Origin: Terebella lapidaria
Lineage: Eukaryota > Annelida > Polychaeta > Terebellida > Terebellidae
Length of the DNA: 64,000 bases
Direction of reading: 5' to 3'
NCBI GenBank assembly: GCA_949152475.1
Contig: OX424556.1
Span: 11,838,664 to 11,902,663 of the forward strand
The notes beneath the pieces were generated by a model. It worked only from the letters and a program-made list of their open reading frames with translations. It was not told the origin of the DNA and did no database searches. Of this stretch, positions 44,735 to 57,355 are shown one piece after another. Position 1 is the stretch's first letter. Every line of letters begins with the position of its first letter. The position numbers and the translations under genes are program-made.

Positions 44735-47700
44735 TCATGATGGTTTATCTTTTTGTGTTCTGTTGTTGATTCGATGGAGACGCAGAGCAGAGTTTCCATC
44801 CATCTGCGCAGCCAAGTCAGCAAACTTTGTCATGTAATCCATACTGTTCTCGTTCATCATCGCTTGTAGAGTTGTGTCCACCTGTCACAGACATACAGAT
44901 TCAAAGATACTATCAGATACCGCACATACATGTATCAGCATAGATCTAAAAGTATAATAGACTCACATACACCCAGTGTCAAAGTCTGATGACAGAAAAT
45001 AACTGGACTTGGAATACATACATCATGTTTTCCGAGAATGACGGAGTCCCTGGAGCTCTCATTGAGACTGAAGACGGGCCCTGTGGACGACTGACTGGTG
45101 CCTCGGACCATCTTACTGGGTGTGGCCAGATTGTCCTGGCTAGCGGTTGTCACGGCCGTCACACCACTAGACACTGTCTTCTTCATGGGCATGTTGTGGA
45201 GAAAGCTGCCGATGCTGAACTCCTACAAAAACATTATTGAAACAATCCTTGTAAATTTGTATGTAAAACCTGTATGCCAGTCTCAATACAATTTTCATAA
45301 TCTCATTATAACATCATTATCAGTGTCATTGTCATCATCTACAGTTTGCCTGCTCCTGGTAAGGATGTGTCGGCAAGTGTTGAGGGTATCTATAGAACAG
45401 CACAAGTATTCACAGTCACTCACCTCCCCAGCCAGCCAGTGGTCCTCAGCTGTTAGGTTGGACAGACCCTTGAAGGACTTGGTGGGACTGAATGATGGTG
45501 CTGCTGCGTCTGTCAGCAGGGACGATAGACTGCTTTCTTTGTCTGCTAGCGCTGTTAATCAGGTGCAATTGTGTTAATGAACAGATGGGAAGTCTAACTC
45601 GGAAATCCTTCAACAATGATACCTGTAACTTCAAATTTCACACACTTACCTCCAAAGCTGCTTGAAGAGTTCAACAGAGCCAAATCTAAGAGTTTGTCTG
45701 TGCTGTCACTTACTGCAAAGCAAATATTTATAAATATACATCTGAACTGACACAATACAAATAGATGCAGTCATCAAAACGATGGAAGGTGAGTACTAAG
45801 GGAAGCGTACATAAGTACACTGATATTATGTGCTGGTGGTTGAGCCGAGAACTTTCACGCTGTGTATACTTACTGTCAGACACAGACGGGACAGATATAT
45901 CCAGTAGCGTTGATAGAGATGGGGCGTTGACTCGACTTTCCTGCAGATTTCCTTCTAACACGCAAACGTTTGACGAATAATGTGAAGTGGAGGGGAGTAC
46001 ATCATCCAATTGTGAACAATCCTGAAAGTCAACAGAAACAGGTAAATGAAATTTGATATAATTTGAGGTTTGCATTATCGAGTGGTTGTACTGGATGATG
46101 TTTGACATGGGATTGTGGAGAGTTAATAAGAGAATAGCAGATAGGATTACCTGAGGTAGTGGTTTATCAGTCAGACTTCCAGACCCGCTGGATGCTGACT
46201 GATCTAGTGATGAACTGTCTTTGCCTGGGAAAGTACAGAAGAAAGTATCTTACATGAAGTTACATGAACCTTCGTATGTGCCTGCATACAATTTAAATCA
46301 TTAATACTGGCGTTTTTATCAGTAATTTCGCGGACACAAACCTTTGATGGTGGACACCAGTGTTGGTACTATCCTGCGTACAGGACGACCAGATGTGCCT
46401 TGTGAAGTACCCCGGGTAGCGACGGTGTTAACTCTGGCAGAGCTGGAGACTGTCGGCCGGCTGTCTGACTGGTCTACACTGCCCTGGGACGTGTACGTGA
46501 CCAGCGGGTTTGATAAAGTACTGGCCTGGCTCGATGGATTCATAGCAATGTTCGGTATCACACTGTACATCTGATTGGACTCATTCCCAACCATGATACT
46601 GTCAGTGGTCACGGCACCTTGCATACTGTCAGTGCTTGGAGTAGCAGGAGGTACCAAGTCTGAGGTGGACTTGGCCCCTGTCTGAGACTCCTGTGTAGGA
46701 AGCGTGTTCGTCGTGGGTGCGATGGGGATGTAAGATTCCGTCTGGCACGGTGTCACCATTGCTGGCAGCATTGTCAGTGTCATGATCTGTCGGGCTGGAG
46801 TTGGAGTCTTGGGCAGCAGGGTGCGCTGGATCACAAGAGGCCGTCGGACATTCCTGTTCATTCGCCTCTGTCCTGTCCGCCGATTCGATAACATATTAGG
46901 ATTACCCTGTCAAAATAAACACCACTCTATAACATACATAGTAGGGTAATTTCAAATGCTATATGAGAAATAATGTGTAATACCTATGAGATAAAAATGT
47001 CCTTATTTAATGGTCAAACCCTAATTGATATATCAGTCATACCCCAACAGCAAGTTTGGACACATCCTGAGCATTTGCCCGAGCTTGTTGAATTCTGGGT
47101 GGCATGGCAGTAGGCAGCTTGAAGATGGCGGTATCCCTGGTTTCAGGTGAACAGGTGCTCCTTTCTTTCTGTGAGACCTCAGGCGAGAGCATCACCTCGA
47201 TCGTCTGTTGAATATTACATAAATGAACATGTATGTACACACAAAAATACACAGAATTGAAAGCAAACACCTGTATACAGAAAACAGATTTTTACAGATC
47301 TTATCAGTTTAGATTTGGTACATTTCACCTGGAAATCTTTGACAGCTATCAGGGTGTTACCTTGGATGAGGTGGGAGTGGTAGGTGCGATCAGCAAGGGG
47401 CTGGTGGTACGGCTGGGTGTGCTGGACTCCGGGAGTCTGGTCGGTGTACCACAAGGACTGAACACAGCAGAGAGTGGCGGCGTCCCGACCAGCACACGAG
47501 GACTACTCTCCCTGTGCTGTTTCTGATGCGGTGGGGTGGAGAAAGACAGCGGGTCCTCACGAGTTGATGGACTCTGCTGGCTAGACTGGAAGAGCATGAT
47601 TATACATGTATTCTCAGTTGAAAACATTTTTCACAAACTTCTGATTCTTATGTTGTATATAACTGTCATGTTAATAAGTCAGACTACAACCATTTTTTTT

Positions 47701-50700
47701 GTTTGTTTCTGGTTACTTACATCACACCTGTCTTTCTTGAAATGTGTGAATTCAGTTGTTGCAATGTGAACTAATCTTCTGAGCATATTGGTGAGTTTCT
47801 TTTTGAGTTCCCAGATGTCATCTGATCCATCACGGTTGACCCACTCATACTCAAAGCACAGTGTCTGTGGACAGCCCAGCATCATATAGACCTCGGCCAG
47901 GGTAAGGTTTCCACAGTCCTCCAGTGTCAGACCCCTCTTGAGCTTCTCAAGCTTTGCCTGAGCTTCCTGCCGCTCCATTTCAGCACGGCGCTCCCTATCT
48001 TCCTCTCGTTCCCGGCGGTCCTTGGCTGGTCCATGTTCCTTTGGCTCCTCTACATCTTGCTTCCCTCGTTGTGGATCGTTGTTGTCTTTCCGGTTTTGAA
48101 AATTATTTGGATCATCCACTTTCTCTGATTCGTCAACATCCATCATATCTTCATGTCCATCTAGATTCATACCATTAGATTGTTTGTCGATAGCTATATC
48201 CTGTTTCATCTGATCATCAGCATCTTCACGCTCAGAATCTACTCCTCTATCATTGTTGTCACCATCTACTTGCATTCCAAGTCCTGAGCACAAGAGCTTA
48301 CCTTCTGCTAACTCAGCATTACTCCTTTCATGTTCAGCACTGTTGCTACTTTCATCATGATCATTTGAACCATCACCAGTAGCAGTTTGCAGCCTGTCAT
48401 TTGATTTGGTGCTGCTTTCTGCAGTCTGCGAGCTGTTAGAATTTTCATGCCAAGATTTGTTTGAGTCTGGGCTGTCGTTAGTTACGCTCCAGAGCTTGTT
48501 GGTACGCAGACTATCACTTAGTTCCCTGGATGACTGGTTAGTCTCTTGGCAGTTGGTCTGTACTCCATCCTCCGACACTGGATGTTTTTGGCGGCCCATG
48601 TGATTTTGACTGTTCATGACCGATTGCACAGATGACTGGGTGGTGGGAGGTGTACCATCTGTATCAGATCCATTCAGTCCTGAGTTGATTGTAGCACTAA
48701 TGCCTGCAGGTATCGTTGCAGCTGAATCCGAGGTCTGCACAACTTCCAACAAATCAGATCTCAAACTAGAATAACTTATTAATCCACCAGGTGAAACAAC
48801 AGCAGCTAAGTTCTCCGATGTACTTATAACACTACCATTGGCTGAAGATACAGATGCAGCTATGGTCCCACCAACAGTGTCTGCAGAAAGTTGGCCACAC
48901 GGGCAGGCTGACTGTTTCTCGTAAGTCAATCTCTGTTTACAGGTAGCAGGACCCTTACAGTGTTTACAGCTGTTCTCCCTAGGACAGCCGCTGTCAGAAC
49001 ACTGCTGAGACCGGGAGTTACTCCAGGCAGCACCCTCAACGGAGGAGCCATCGGCAGTCTTGCTGTATTTTTGGCAAGCTGAAGATCTGTCTTTTACTGT
49101 TGATTCACAGTGAGTGCAATGCGAGACATGACAATTCAATGAAGTCTGTGCATTGTTATGATGTTGAGTGTCTGGAGAGCCAGGCTGAGAGTTTCCACAT
49201 GGTTCTGGACTCGAGGGAACCTTGCACGGAGCTGGCTGTTCAAATTGAATCTCGTCCAAGTCAGCAAACAACCCCTTGCCTACTTTCTTCACTAGTGGGG
49301 AGGCTCCCAAAACTCCAGCTACCGGGTGCAAAAAACAATTTTTAAACAAGAAATCATACGGGATTGTATGTACAATAAATTTGGGAGCAGGCTTAGCAAC
49401 AAACATTCAATATGTGATATTTCCTGCAAAATTTTAATAAAATGTAAGATTTGGATCTCAATTATCATCCTCAGGTTGAGTTTTACCTTTCCGACATTCC
49501 AAATAACTATCGAAGGAGAATTCCAACTTCTGTTGTGGGATTGTACATTTGACATGAAGCGGAGTCAAACTGCAGTTTTGTGGAACAAATAGCTTGATTT
49601 TCTTGGAAGCTAGGCCATCGCCTTCTTCCATACCACCCTAAAAATATTACAAATATTGAATGCACTGAACACAAAGGGTATCGGCACAAATATATTTTAG
49701 TTTTTACTTCGATGAGTAATGTTCTATATATAGAGTTTTACTGAGACATATCTACAACCCGAGTAAGAAGGTCAATAGCTTTCAGTAACATTTGCTATAA
49801 CCGATAACTGCTCTCAAAAACTTGTTTGTTCAGTGTTTTCATATTTTGTAAACTTTCTCTATATGTTTGTAAATCTCTCACTATTGATGCATGTTCAGGG
49901 GACCATTTCTTGGCGAGGAGCTCCAGTAGAGAGCTGACTCGTTTGTTTGTCCTGGCAGAGACACGCAAACGAGGATTGTGGGATATCGACTGGATATGAG
50001 TCCACGCTCTGTTGCTTTTCGGGAAGAGTTCGACACTAACTCTCTCCGGCATTTTTGTCTTCTCCTCTTCAGTGTGGTCTGCAATGAACATTAACAGGAA
50101 GTTTTCCCAAATATTTATCACAATCTAATCATCTGCCAACAAATATTTCCAATATACAGATGCTAGATCAATCAAAAACAACCTGTTTTATGACATCCTT
50201 ATATCACACAGGATGGCACATGTATTGGAAATATTTATTTCTCAAGTCTGATCACTTGTTGTTTACCTTCAATGTTGTGTAGTTTTTTCAATGCTCTGCA
50301 CACTGGTGTTTTTATTCTACTGTTTTTGTTTTTTATCTTCACACTTGTTGTCCTGAAATAAGAACAGAAAAGTGACACATACCAGTTTTTTCAAAATGCC
50401 GAATGTTGAGTTTTATAGTAATGACCGCCCAGAAAGGTGTCACCTATATAATACGAACCCTTTGTGGACCAGTTCATAAAGCTTGCGTCCAGCTTTTCTT
50501 CCCATGTCTGGAAAATATAACAGTGATCACTAAAACAGATGATTACTCTGCCTAGATTGGGTGAAACCAGTTATAAATATTCTACATTTAACACCAGTCA
50601 TTATTGGGTGGAGAAATTGAAAACGACTCTTAAAATCCACAGGGACAAAATTCTTACTCCTGATCTTTTTGCGCAGCTCCCCATAATTAATCACAGAATA

Positions 50701-52472
50701 CAACTCCAGTGCTTGCTTGTTTATATCTGAAACATGAAGAGAATGCAGATCTTAACATAACTATACACAGACATAAAGCATCATCATGATTATACACTGA
50801 TAATACAGACAAGGACATGCTTGAGCAAGATTAAAAGCAAACAAAAATGAAAATATTCATACCGTCCAAGTCATCAACCTTCACATATTTGTGTATCTTG
50901 TGCCAAGTGCGATAATAGAAGTGCCGAATGTGATCCTTTGTTCTTGTCCCTATATGTGGATCTTTCTTCTTCAGTTTTTGGACTATCCAAGTCTGCATCG
51001 CCTCGAAGTCCTTGCCATGCTGAAATGATTCAGTCGAGTTGAAACAGGACAATAACATATAAATTGCAAACTAATAAGCTAAAACATGCCACAAAGATAT
51101 TTACGGTTTGTTAACCCGCCCATTTACCCGATAGTCTACTCACTTCATTCAATGCTTCAAAGAAATAGTCTTTGTTCTGAACACTCCACTGCTCCCATTG
51201 CTTCCTCGTTCTGGTTTCTGGGGTGTTCTGCACAACAGGGGCCATGCTGGTCACCTCCTCACAGGCTGCCTCCTTGGCCACTGGCTCCTTCACTGAAAAC
51301 AGGGACAATATTATTTGGTGAGGCGAGTTTAGAGGTCAGTGCAAACAAGACCAAGATTATGTATTTACCTTGTTTTTTCAGTGGAGGTGGCGAGTCAGGG
51401 GGACTGTAGCTCCGTAGTCGTTTGTGCAGCCTACCAGTCACTGATCTGGTGTTGATTTGATGACTGATACTAGACTTGAGAGTCGAGGTTTCCTGTTCCC
51501 CTTCCAGCTCACACATGTATGTGTAGGGTGGTGGGGTCGCGGGATCAGACTCATCATTGTACGCATCCTCCTCATCTTGTTCGTCTGCACTAGATCTACT
51601 ATTATCGCTGCAAAAAAAAAATCACTTATAATGTAGAACTATTTGAAGAACATGGTGATGAATTCAGGATGAACATCTGGTGGACTGTTATACTGAAAGA
51701 ATAGAATAGCATGTAATGTTCATAACAAAATACAATTGGTGGAAAAGATAATTGTCGGGAAAAAAGGAATAAATAGATTTACCCTACTTAGTATGCTGAA
51801 AACGTAACATGTTTATTAGATCTATGTTCATGTTCCAAAAATAATAAATTTTTTATTTAGACCAGACTCTATCTAACTGAACAACTGTAGTCGGCGTCAT
51901 TGGTCTGTGAGCGGTGGTTTTTTCGCGATTATATTCCGTCAATAATTCGTATATTTCGATTAAATTTTGGCAGGAGTGTTATTTTATACTCGCCTAATAG
52001 GGTATAAATTTTCGGAGAGATTGGTGTGTAAACAAAAAAGTTAGACCATTTGGACTATATATAACGAAATAGAAAAACGTCAAAACGTTATCTATAGAAA
52101 TGCTACGGCGATCGGGGGCGGCCCACGGCCGATTTCACCAGATTTTTACTATGGACGAGATTGGCCAACTTTTTTGCTTCGCATCCAATCTTCTCAAAAA
52201 TGCATCCTTAGTTAGGCAGTCATAAGATAACATACCTGTCAAAATTCCATCGGATTATCTCAAATATTGACTGAGTAATCGCCGAAAAACCACCGCTCAC
52301 AGACCAATGACGCCGACTATAAAACAGCATCCCAAGCCATTGATAAACAATAAAACATGTCAACAAAAATAAACGACAATTGGTCGGGTGCTTGCCTCAA
52401 ATGCCTTGTTTTACTGGCAGTATCCTCGCTACCTTCAGGAACATGTGACTTGGGTGCACAGATCGATGCCAT
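44735..52472 (-). CDS. CRAMP1: Cramped-like SANT-domain chromatin protein (CRAMP1), 19 coding exons
   Basis: Cramped proteins are nuclear chromatin regulators; the fly gene acts with Polycomb and affects linker histone expression. Exons in transcript order: 52396-52472, 51369-51607, 51144-51292, 50863-51019, 50658-50726, 50459-50507, 50267-50352, 49822-50078, 49487-49637, 47721-49318, 47361-47585, 47043-47204, 46342-46906, 46151-46224, 45874-46021, 45650-45712, 45424-45551, 45022-45222 and 44735-44881. All phases close, giving about 1514 aa (human about 1270). SANT lies at about 139-207, including EQWSVQNKDYFFEALNE and HIRHFYYRTWHKIHKYV. NYGELRKKI, GRKAGRKLYELVHKG and the C-terminal LQAMMNENSMDYMTKFADLA are further family marks. 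Less certain are exon 1, which needs a GC donor, and the 3' end of exon 8 (weak GTTTTT donor; a GTGAGA alternative lies inside). Confidence 0.94.
47721..49318 (-). other. CRAMP1: Large CRAMP1 exon with a cysteine/histidine cluster
   Basis: This 532-codon exon begins GVLGASPLVKKVGKGLFADL and ends with a conserved helical block (YMMLGCPQTLCFEYEW; LTNMLRRLVHIATTEF). Between these, a Ser/Asn/Asp-rich linker contains closely spaced cysteines (CHVSHCTHC, CSDSGCPRENSCKHCKG, CPCG) that could bind zinc. A charged coiled-coil-like stretch (KDRREREEDRERRAEME) precedes the C-terminal block. Confidence 0.9.
50863..51292 (-). other. CRAMP1: SANT domain of CRAMP1 (exons 3-4)
   Basis: The Myb/SANT-like fold is split by one intron between EALNE and HGKDFEAMQTWI. 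Trp and Tyr/Phe residues at the helix cores (QWEQWS, DYFFEAL, FYYRTW) fit the domain. It is the most conserved part of cramped proteins. Confidence 0.93.
51890..52317 (-). mobile_element. MITE family A, copy 2, in CRAMP1 intron 1
   Basis: A 428-bp reverse-orientation copy of the element at 14017-14442. It has the same TA-flanked GTCGGCGTCATTGGTCTGTG termini and lies in the intron between CRAMP1 exons 1 and 2. Confidence 0.9.
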
Positions 52473-52715
52473 CGAACCATCGAATGCACTAGGTGTGTAT
52501 TTGCAGCTGATTATGTGGTAATATATGATGGTATATGAAATATCGACATAATGGACACTGTAACAAAATTTTGAAGTTCAACATCCGCGCATCAAATTGC
52601 ATACCATATTAGCTAAACACCGACTATATACGACCAGCCCCGTTTCTGTATTCCCCAAGTGCTCCGTTTAGACCAGTTTTAGGATTCGTATACGTACCCC
52701 TAGCAAGGATGGCTA

Positions 52716-53295
52716 TATACTCTGATTTTTCTAACTCGTTTAAACTGTGTTTCGCTGATATTTTTGCGATGCTAAATGTTATCGCTCTATAACTTTGCAT
52801 CCTTCACCTGGGAGTCAAACGGCAATTATTTACCGAATTTCAGACTTCTATCACGAAAATTGAAAAAGTTGGCAATCTACACCAATGTTAAATTGAGCCG
52901 GTCATTTAATTTCTGGGTCCGCACACAATTTTGTGCATTTGCTCGATTTTGTAGTGGTGCAATCTTTTGATATCAACATGTTTGTGTAGAATATACCCCA
53001 ATGTGTTTTCTGGTCTAAAATTACAACAATACATCGATTCCTGATGGATGTAGACAGGATCAAATCCTCGAATATGCTCAGATTCTCGAGATCCCGTTTT
53101 TGGCTGAAATTTAACATTGGGGTAGATTGTCAACTTCTTCAATGATTGCGATAGAAGTCTGAAATTCGGTAGAAAATCACCGTTTGACTCCTAGGTGAGG
53201 TAGGCCCAATGCCAAGTTATAGAACGATACGATTTAGCACCGCAAAAATACCGTCAAAAACCGGTGTAAACAAGTTAGAAAAATCAGAGTATAAT
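52716..53295. mobile_element. Long-inverted-repeat MITE upstream of CRAMP1
   Basis: TA-flanked ends TACTCTGATTTTTCTAACTC and complement, with arms of about 200 bp. Paired blocks include CTCTATAACTTTGCAT, ACCGAATTTCAGACTTCTAT and GGCAATCTACACCAATGTTA. It begins about 245 bp upstream of the CRAMP1 start codon, so it lies in or near the promoter. Confidence 0.85.
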
Positions 53296-54058
53296 TGTGA
53301 AAGTAGACTAGTTGTTATGTCGATGTGTTGAAGTTCTCTGGTGATACTCGTAGCTTCTTGATTTGATTCGAGGGAAAAGTACTACAGCCCTGTAAGGGAA
53401 GAGAGAAGTAGGCCTAACAGAACAAGCTAGCATGAACCACGCATGGGTTCTGGGTGGGACATTAATGATATATTGAACCAACTTAATTGTGTGCCGCGGT
53501 GGTCTGCAACTGTCTCGTACAGTATCTTTTAATATCTCGAAGTCTCATGCATATTATAGGGCCTACAAACTTTTTTGGTCTCATGCCCTTTTATCATAAT
53601 ATATCATCACTTCGTTGTTGTATGTTTAATATCTCAATGTCTCATGCAGATTATACAAACATTTTGGTCTCATGCCATTTAATTATATATCATCACTTTC
53701 AAACATCATCACTTTTATATATATCTCTCTCTGGTCTCATGCACATAGAAATTTCTGTATTTATTCTTGTTACGACTACTGTTCTTGTCGCCGATGCCAA
53801 TAAACAACGGTTGGTTGTTTAAAATAATTTATTCTGTGCCGGTCTATGTACAGGTGTCTGCAACTACAAATGAGTGGTGATGAATATATATATATTTACT
53901 TTTATACGGCAAACACTTATAGAAACGAAGCAAAAGCCAACAAAGGGGATTATTAGAATGGCGGGAACTACTATTTAATTGCGGACTGTAGAATCAACCT
54001 GTAGAAATATATGTACATATGGATGCTGTAATATAGCCCTCGGCTAAATACTTCCCTA
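53296..54058. other. Intergenic sequence with a diverged tandem duplication; possible LTR region
   Basis: Between about 53520 and 53740 a unit of roughly 125 bp recurs (TTAATATCTCGAAGTCTCATGC and GGTCTCATGCC marks). The part next to 54058 is where a 3' LTR of the neighbouring gypsy element would be expected, but no matching second LTR is in the window. Confidence 0.4.
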
Positions 54059-56130
54059 TTAAAGAACACCTTTTATGAAGCAATAGAGAGGAGCTGTTTG
54101 AACAAACGACAATGATGATCCAGGAATGATATGTAAGTCAAACTTACTAACAACCGCACCAGGTTGATGACAACGTTGAGAAAACGTATGAAAATCACCA
54201 CTCCGAATCCACGAAGGGGGACGACGAGCCCTGGTACTCCTACAGAGGGGCGAGATCTCAGCATGATCAGATTCAGAACTCTGATCCAGATCAGACTCAG
54301 AAGCCGAGGTATTCGACACTGACGAAATAGCGGCTTCAGAAGTCAACTCACTAGTTTCAACCGTTGTCGCTTCTTCTGATGAATGAGATGTAGAGTGAGA
54401 TGAAGGAAGAGGGTGATCAGCAGGCACAACGGACACCAATGGGACACTTGACTCGCTACCCGAACTTTGCAAATCCACCTGTCTGGTCACTTTTGGAGCC
54501 TCGAGGGGTAGAATGAGGTTGAGATGGACCGTCCGGATGCTCTCATGAGAGTTCTCCTTCTGAATGGAATAAACAGGGAGATTGAGGTCAGACTGATCGA
54601 CAACAACATAAACACCCGACTCCCAGCGATCTGCCACCTTATGTTTGCCACGTATACACCAACGTTCCTCACAAGCACACGATCCCCAATTTCCGGAACA
54701 GAACCTCGAGCCTTGAGGTCATACCGATGCTTATTCTTCTGAGAAGCAGAAGACATATTAGCAGATGCCAATGCATAGGCATATTCAAGCTGCTTTCGAA
54801 GCTTCGAAACAAATAGAGACTCGTCCACTGGAACGGGATCTGTACCAGAACTGGATGTACCAGAATTACCCAAACCAACCATGGCAACCAACACATCGAC
54901 CGGTAACCTGGGTTCACGACCAAACATGAGGTAATGAGGAGAAAACCCGGTTGTGTCATGCCTTGAAGAATTGTAGGCGTGAACCAGTTTGGGGAGGAAA
55001 GACTTTCAATCAGACTTGTGCTCTTGTGACAAGGTACGCATCATTGTCAACAGGGTGCGATTTATTCGCTCCGTCATCCCATTACACATAGGGTGGTAGG
55101 GCGTTGTCCTTATCTTCTTCACCCTTATCAGCGAAAACAACTGATGAATCACCCTGCTCTCAAAGTTACGACCATGGTCGCTGAGAATGTACTTGGGCAA
55201 CTCATAGTGCACGAAGAAATCATCAAACAAAATGCTCGCTGTGGTTACAGCTGTTTGATGTCTAGTGGGATATGCTTGTGCGAATTTCGTGAAGTGATCC
55301 GCGACAACCATGATGTTATCATATCCTCCTTTCGATGTTTCCAAACCAAGAAAGTCAACACAAACCAATTCCATTGGCTGGGTGGAAATGATGCTCATCA
55401 ACGGAGCCTCGGATCTGGAAGGTTTAGTCCGAAGACATCGATCACAATTCTTGACACTTTTCTCCACAAATTTCACCATACCAGGCCATTAGAAACTACT
55501 CCGAAAGAACACAACAGTCTGATCTCTGTCCAAATGACCCATTTCATCATGCAGAAGACGAAAAGCCTCTTGTCTCCAGGAAGATGGTAACACGAGTTGA
55601 TCAAAGTCCGTGGACCTGTGGTACAGCACTGACCCAACAACCACTAATTTCTCCCAAATTCGCAAGTACAGGCGAAAATCTGGAGAAAGATTAGCAGACA
55701 CGGGTTTACGACCATCCAGCTTCCACTTCAGGACCTGACCTACAACTGGATCCTTCAACTGTTCCTCTTGGCAATCGACATTCAAAGAAAATTGGACACC
55801 CCAGGACAAACCACCTTTTCGGTAACCTCGCCAGACGAATCTGTGACCAGACTGTGCACAAAGCCGTGAAAATCTTCAGCCCGAGCAGCCTCCAATGAAC
55901 GACAAACCTCAGATATTTGTGCAGATGACATACCCCGAGGACCCCTGGGTTTCCTGGACAAAACATCGGCATCCACATTAAACCTCCCTGGTTTATATGC
56001 CAGCTCAAAGTCATAAGTGGATAACTCAGCCATCCAACGGTGCCCAACTGCGTCCAACTTAGCAGTGGTCATGACATATGTGAGTGGATTGTTATCCGTT
56101 GTAACCAAAAATTTATTACCATATATCATG
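54059..56130 (-). mobile_element. Truncated Ty3/gypsy LTR retrotransposon (RNase H and integrase)
   Basis: Minus-strand frames run from an RNase H segment (VTTDNNPLTYVMTTAKLDA; NVDADVLSR) through a zinc-binding part with a damaged frame, to integrase. CDRCLRTK, VDFLG, DHFTKFAQAY, LSDHGRNFES and YHPMCNGMTERINR show the D,D,E core order. A C-terminal chromodomain-free tail of about 190 aa follows. Gag, protease and reverse transcriptase are absent and frames are broken at least three times, so this is a dead 5'-truncated copy. Confidence 0.87.
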
Positions 56131-57355
56131 GAATTTTTTGGTTACACTTTATGCTTTAATATTTATGATACAGCTTCTGTTGTCGGTGAAAAATCCATAC
56201 TGCTGCACGGTTTCAGGTTTGCGTCCGATCCCCCGTGGTTGCTGTTAATCGGATGACTATAGGCAAAGCCCTGCCTGTCCGCGATCCTGGTAGGTGGGGC
56301 CAGGCGGCTTACGATCATAGGCCTATTTCTTTGTACTGGTGAGACGGAATTAAGGAGCACTCACACAGTCGAAATGACATTGGACCATGACTGAGCGGTT
56401 AACAGCTTTTTAGTTTTGATACCCAAATGTCTCGTCTGCCGGTGCCTAAGAATTTGGCGTTAGTTTTGATAATTAGATAATCTCGACGGCTATCAACCAA
56501 GAACCGATAAGTAAGCCTAATTCATGGAATAAAGGAAATATAGGCTAAGTGTAATTGTCCTCGTTTGATATTTTGGCCCATGTAGCGTAGCTTACTATTT
56601 CTTCTAAATTCAATGAAGATTAAAAATGTACCAGATGGATTAAATATGGTATAGGCCTACATTCAGTGGATGAGTAGTATTAACAGAGTAATTAAGGTGC
56701 GTTACTTGGGCTGATATTTTTTAGCCGGGGGGGGGGGGGGGATGCAGCCCGACGATATATATTCGAGCGTGTTATAGGCCATTCGTTGGTCAACGGTCAT
56801 AATGTATATTATACCATTGAGTGTCATTAATCAATAATTAAGTTATGTGACATAAAATATGTAAAGTGACATATTTTTAGTTTTGGGATAAATAAACTCA
56901 ATACCATCAATGTCTGCGTGCATGTATGGAATGAAAAATACTCAACCAAAGCCTGAGAGAGCTATGCTGCATCTGGTTTATTGGCTTGTTCTGCACTTTA
57001 TTTTATTACGGGGTAATTTTATACAAAAATGGTCTGAAATATGCAAATATAGGTTGTCCAGTCAAGGCACGGGTCCATTTTAAACTCCCCCAGACATCAA
57101 GAAGTAAAGTGATTGATTTTTCTCAGACTCAGAAATAAAATATAAGTTCACTACCCAAAATATTCCATGTGAAAAGATCATATACAATCACATTGGTGTA
57201 CAAACAAAAATACCACCATCAATGTTTGTGCCAAAAGACGCGAAAGTGTGGTAACAAAAGAGACAGCCTCGATTTCATTCACTGACTCATTTCAGTTTCC
57301 AACAGTCTTTTCAACTTTGCAGGTGAAGTTGGGTGCTCAGAAAAAAATCGGCAAA
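56131..57355. other. Region upstream of the JPT gene
   Basis: No coding exon is recognised. A poly-G run lies at about 56727-56740. The last 100 bases before the start codon probably include the JPT 5' UTR and promoter, since no acceptor is needed for the first coding exon. Confidence 0.4.
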
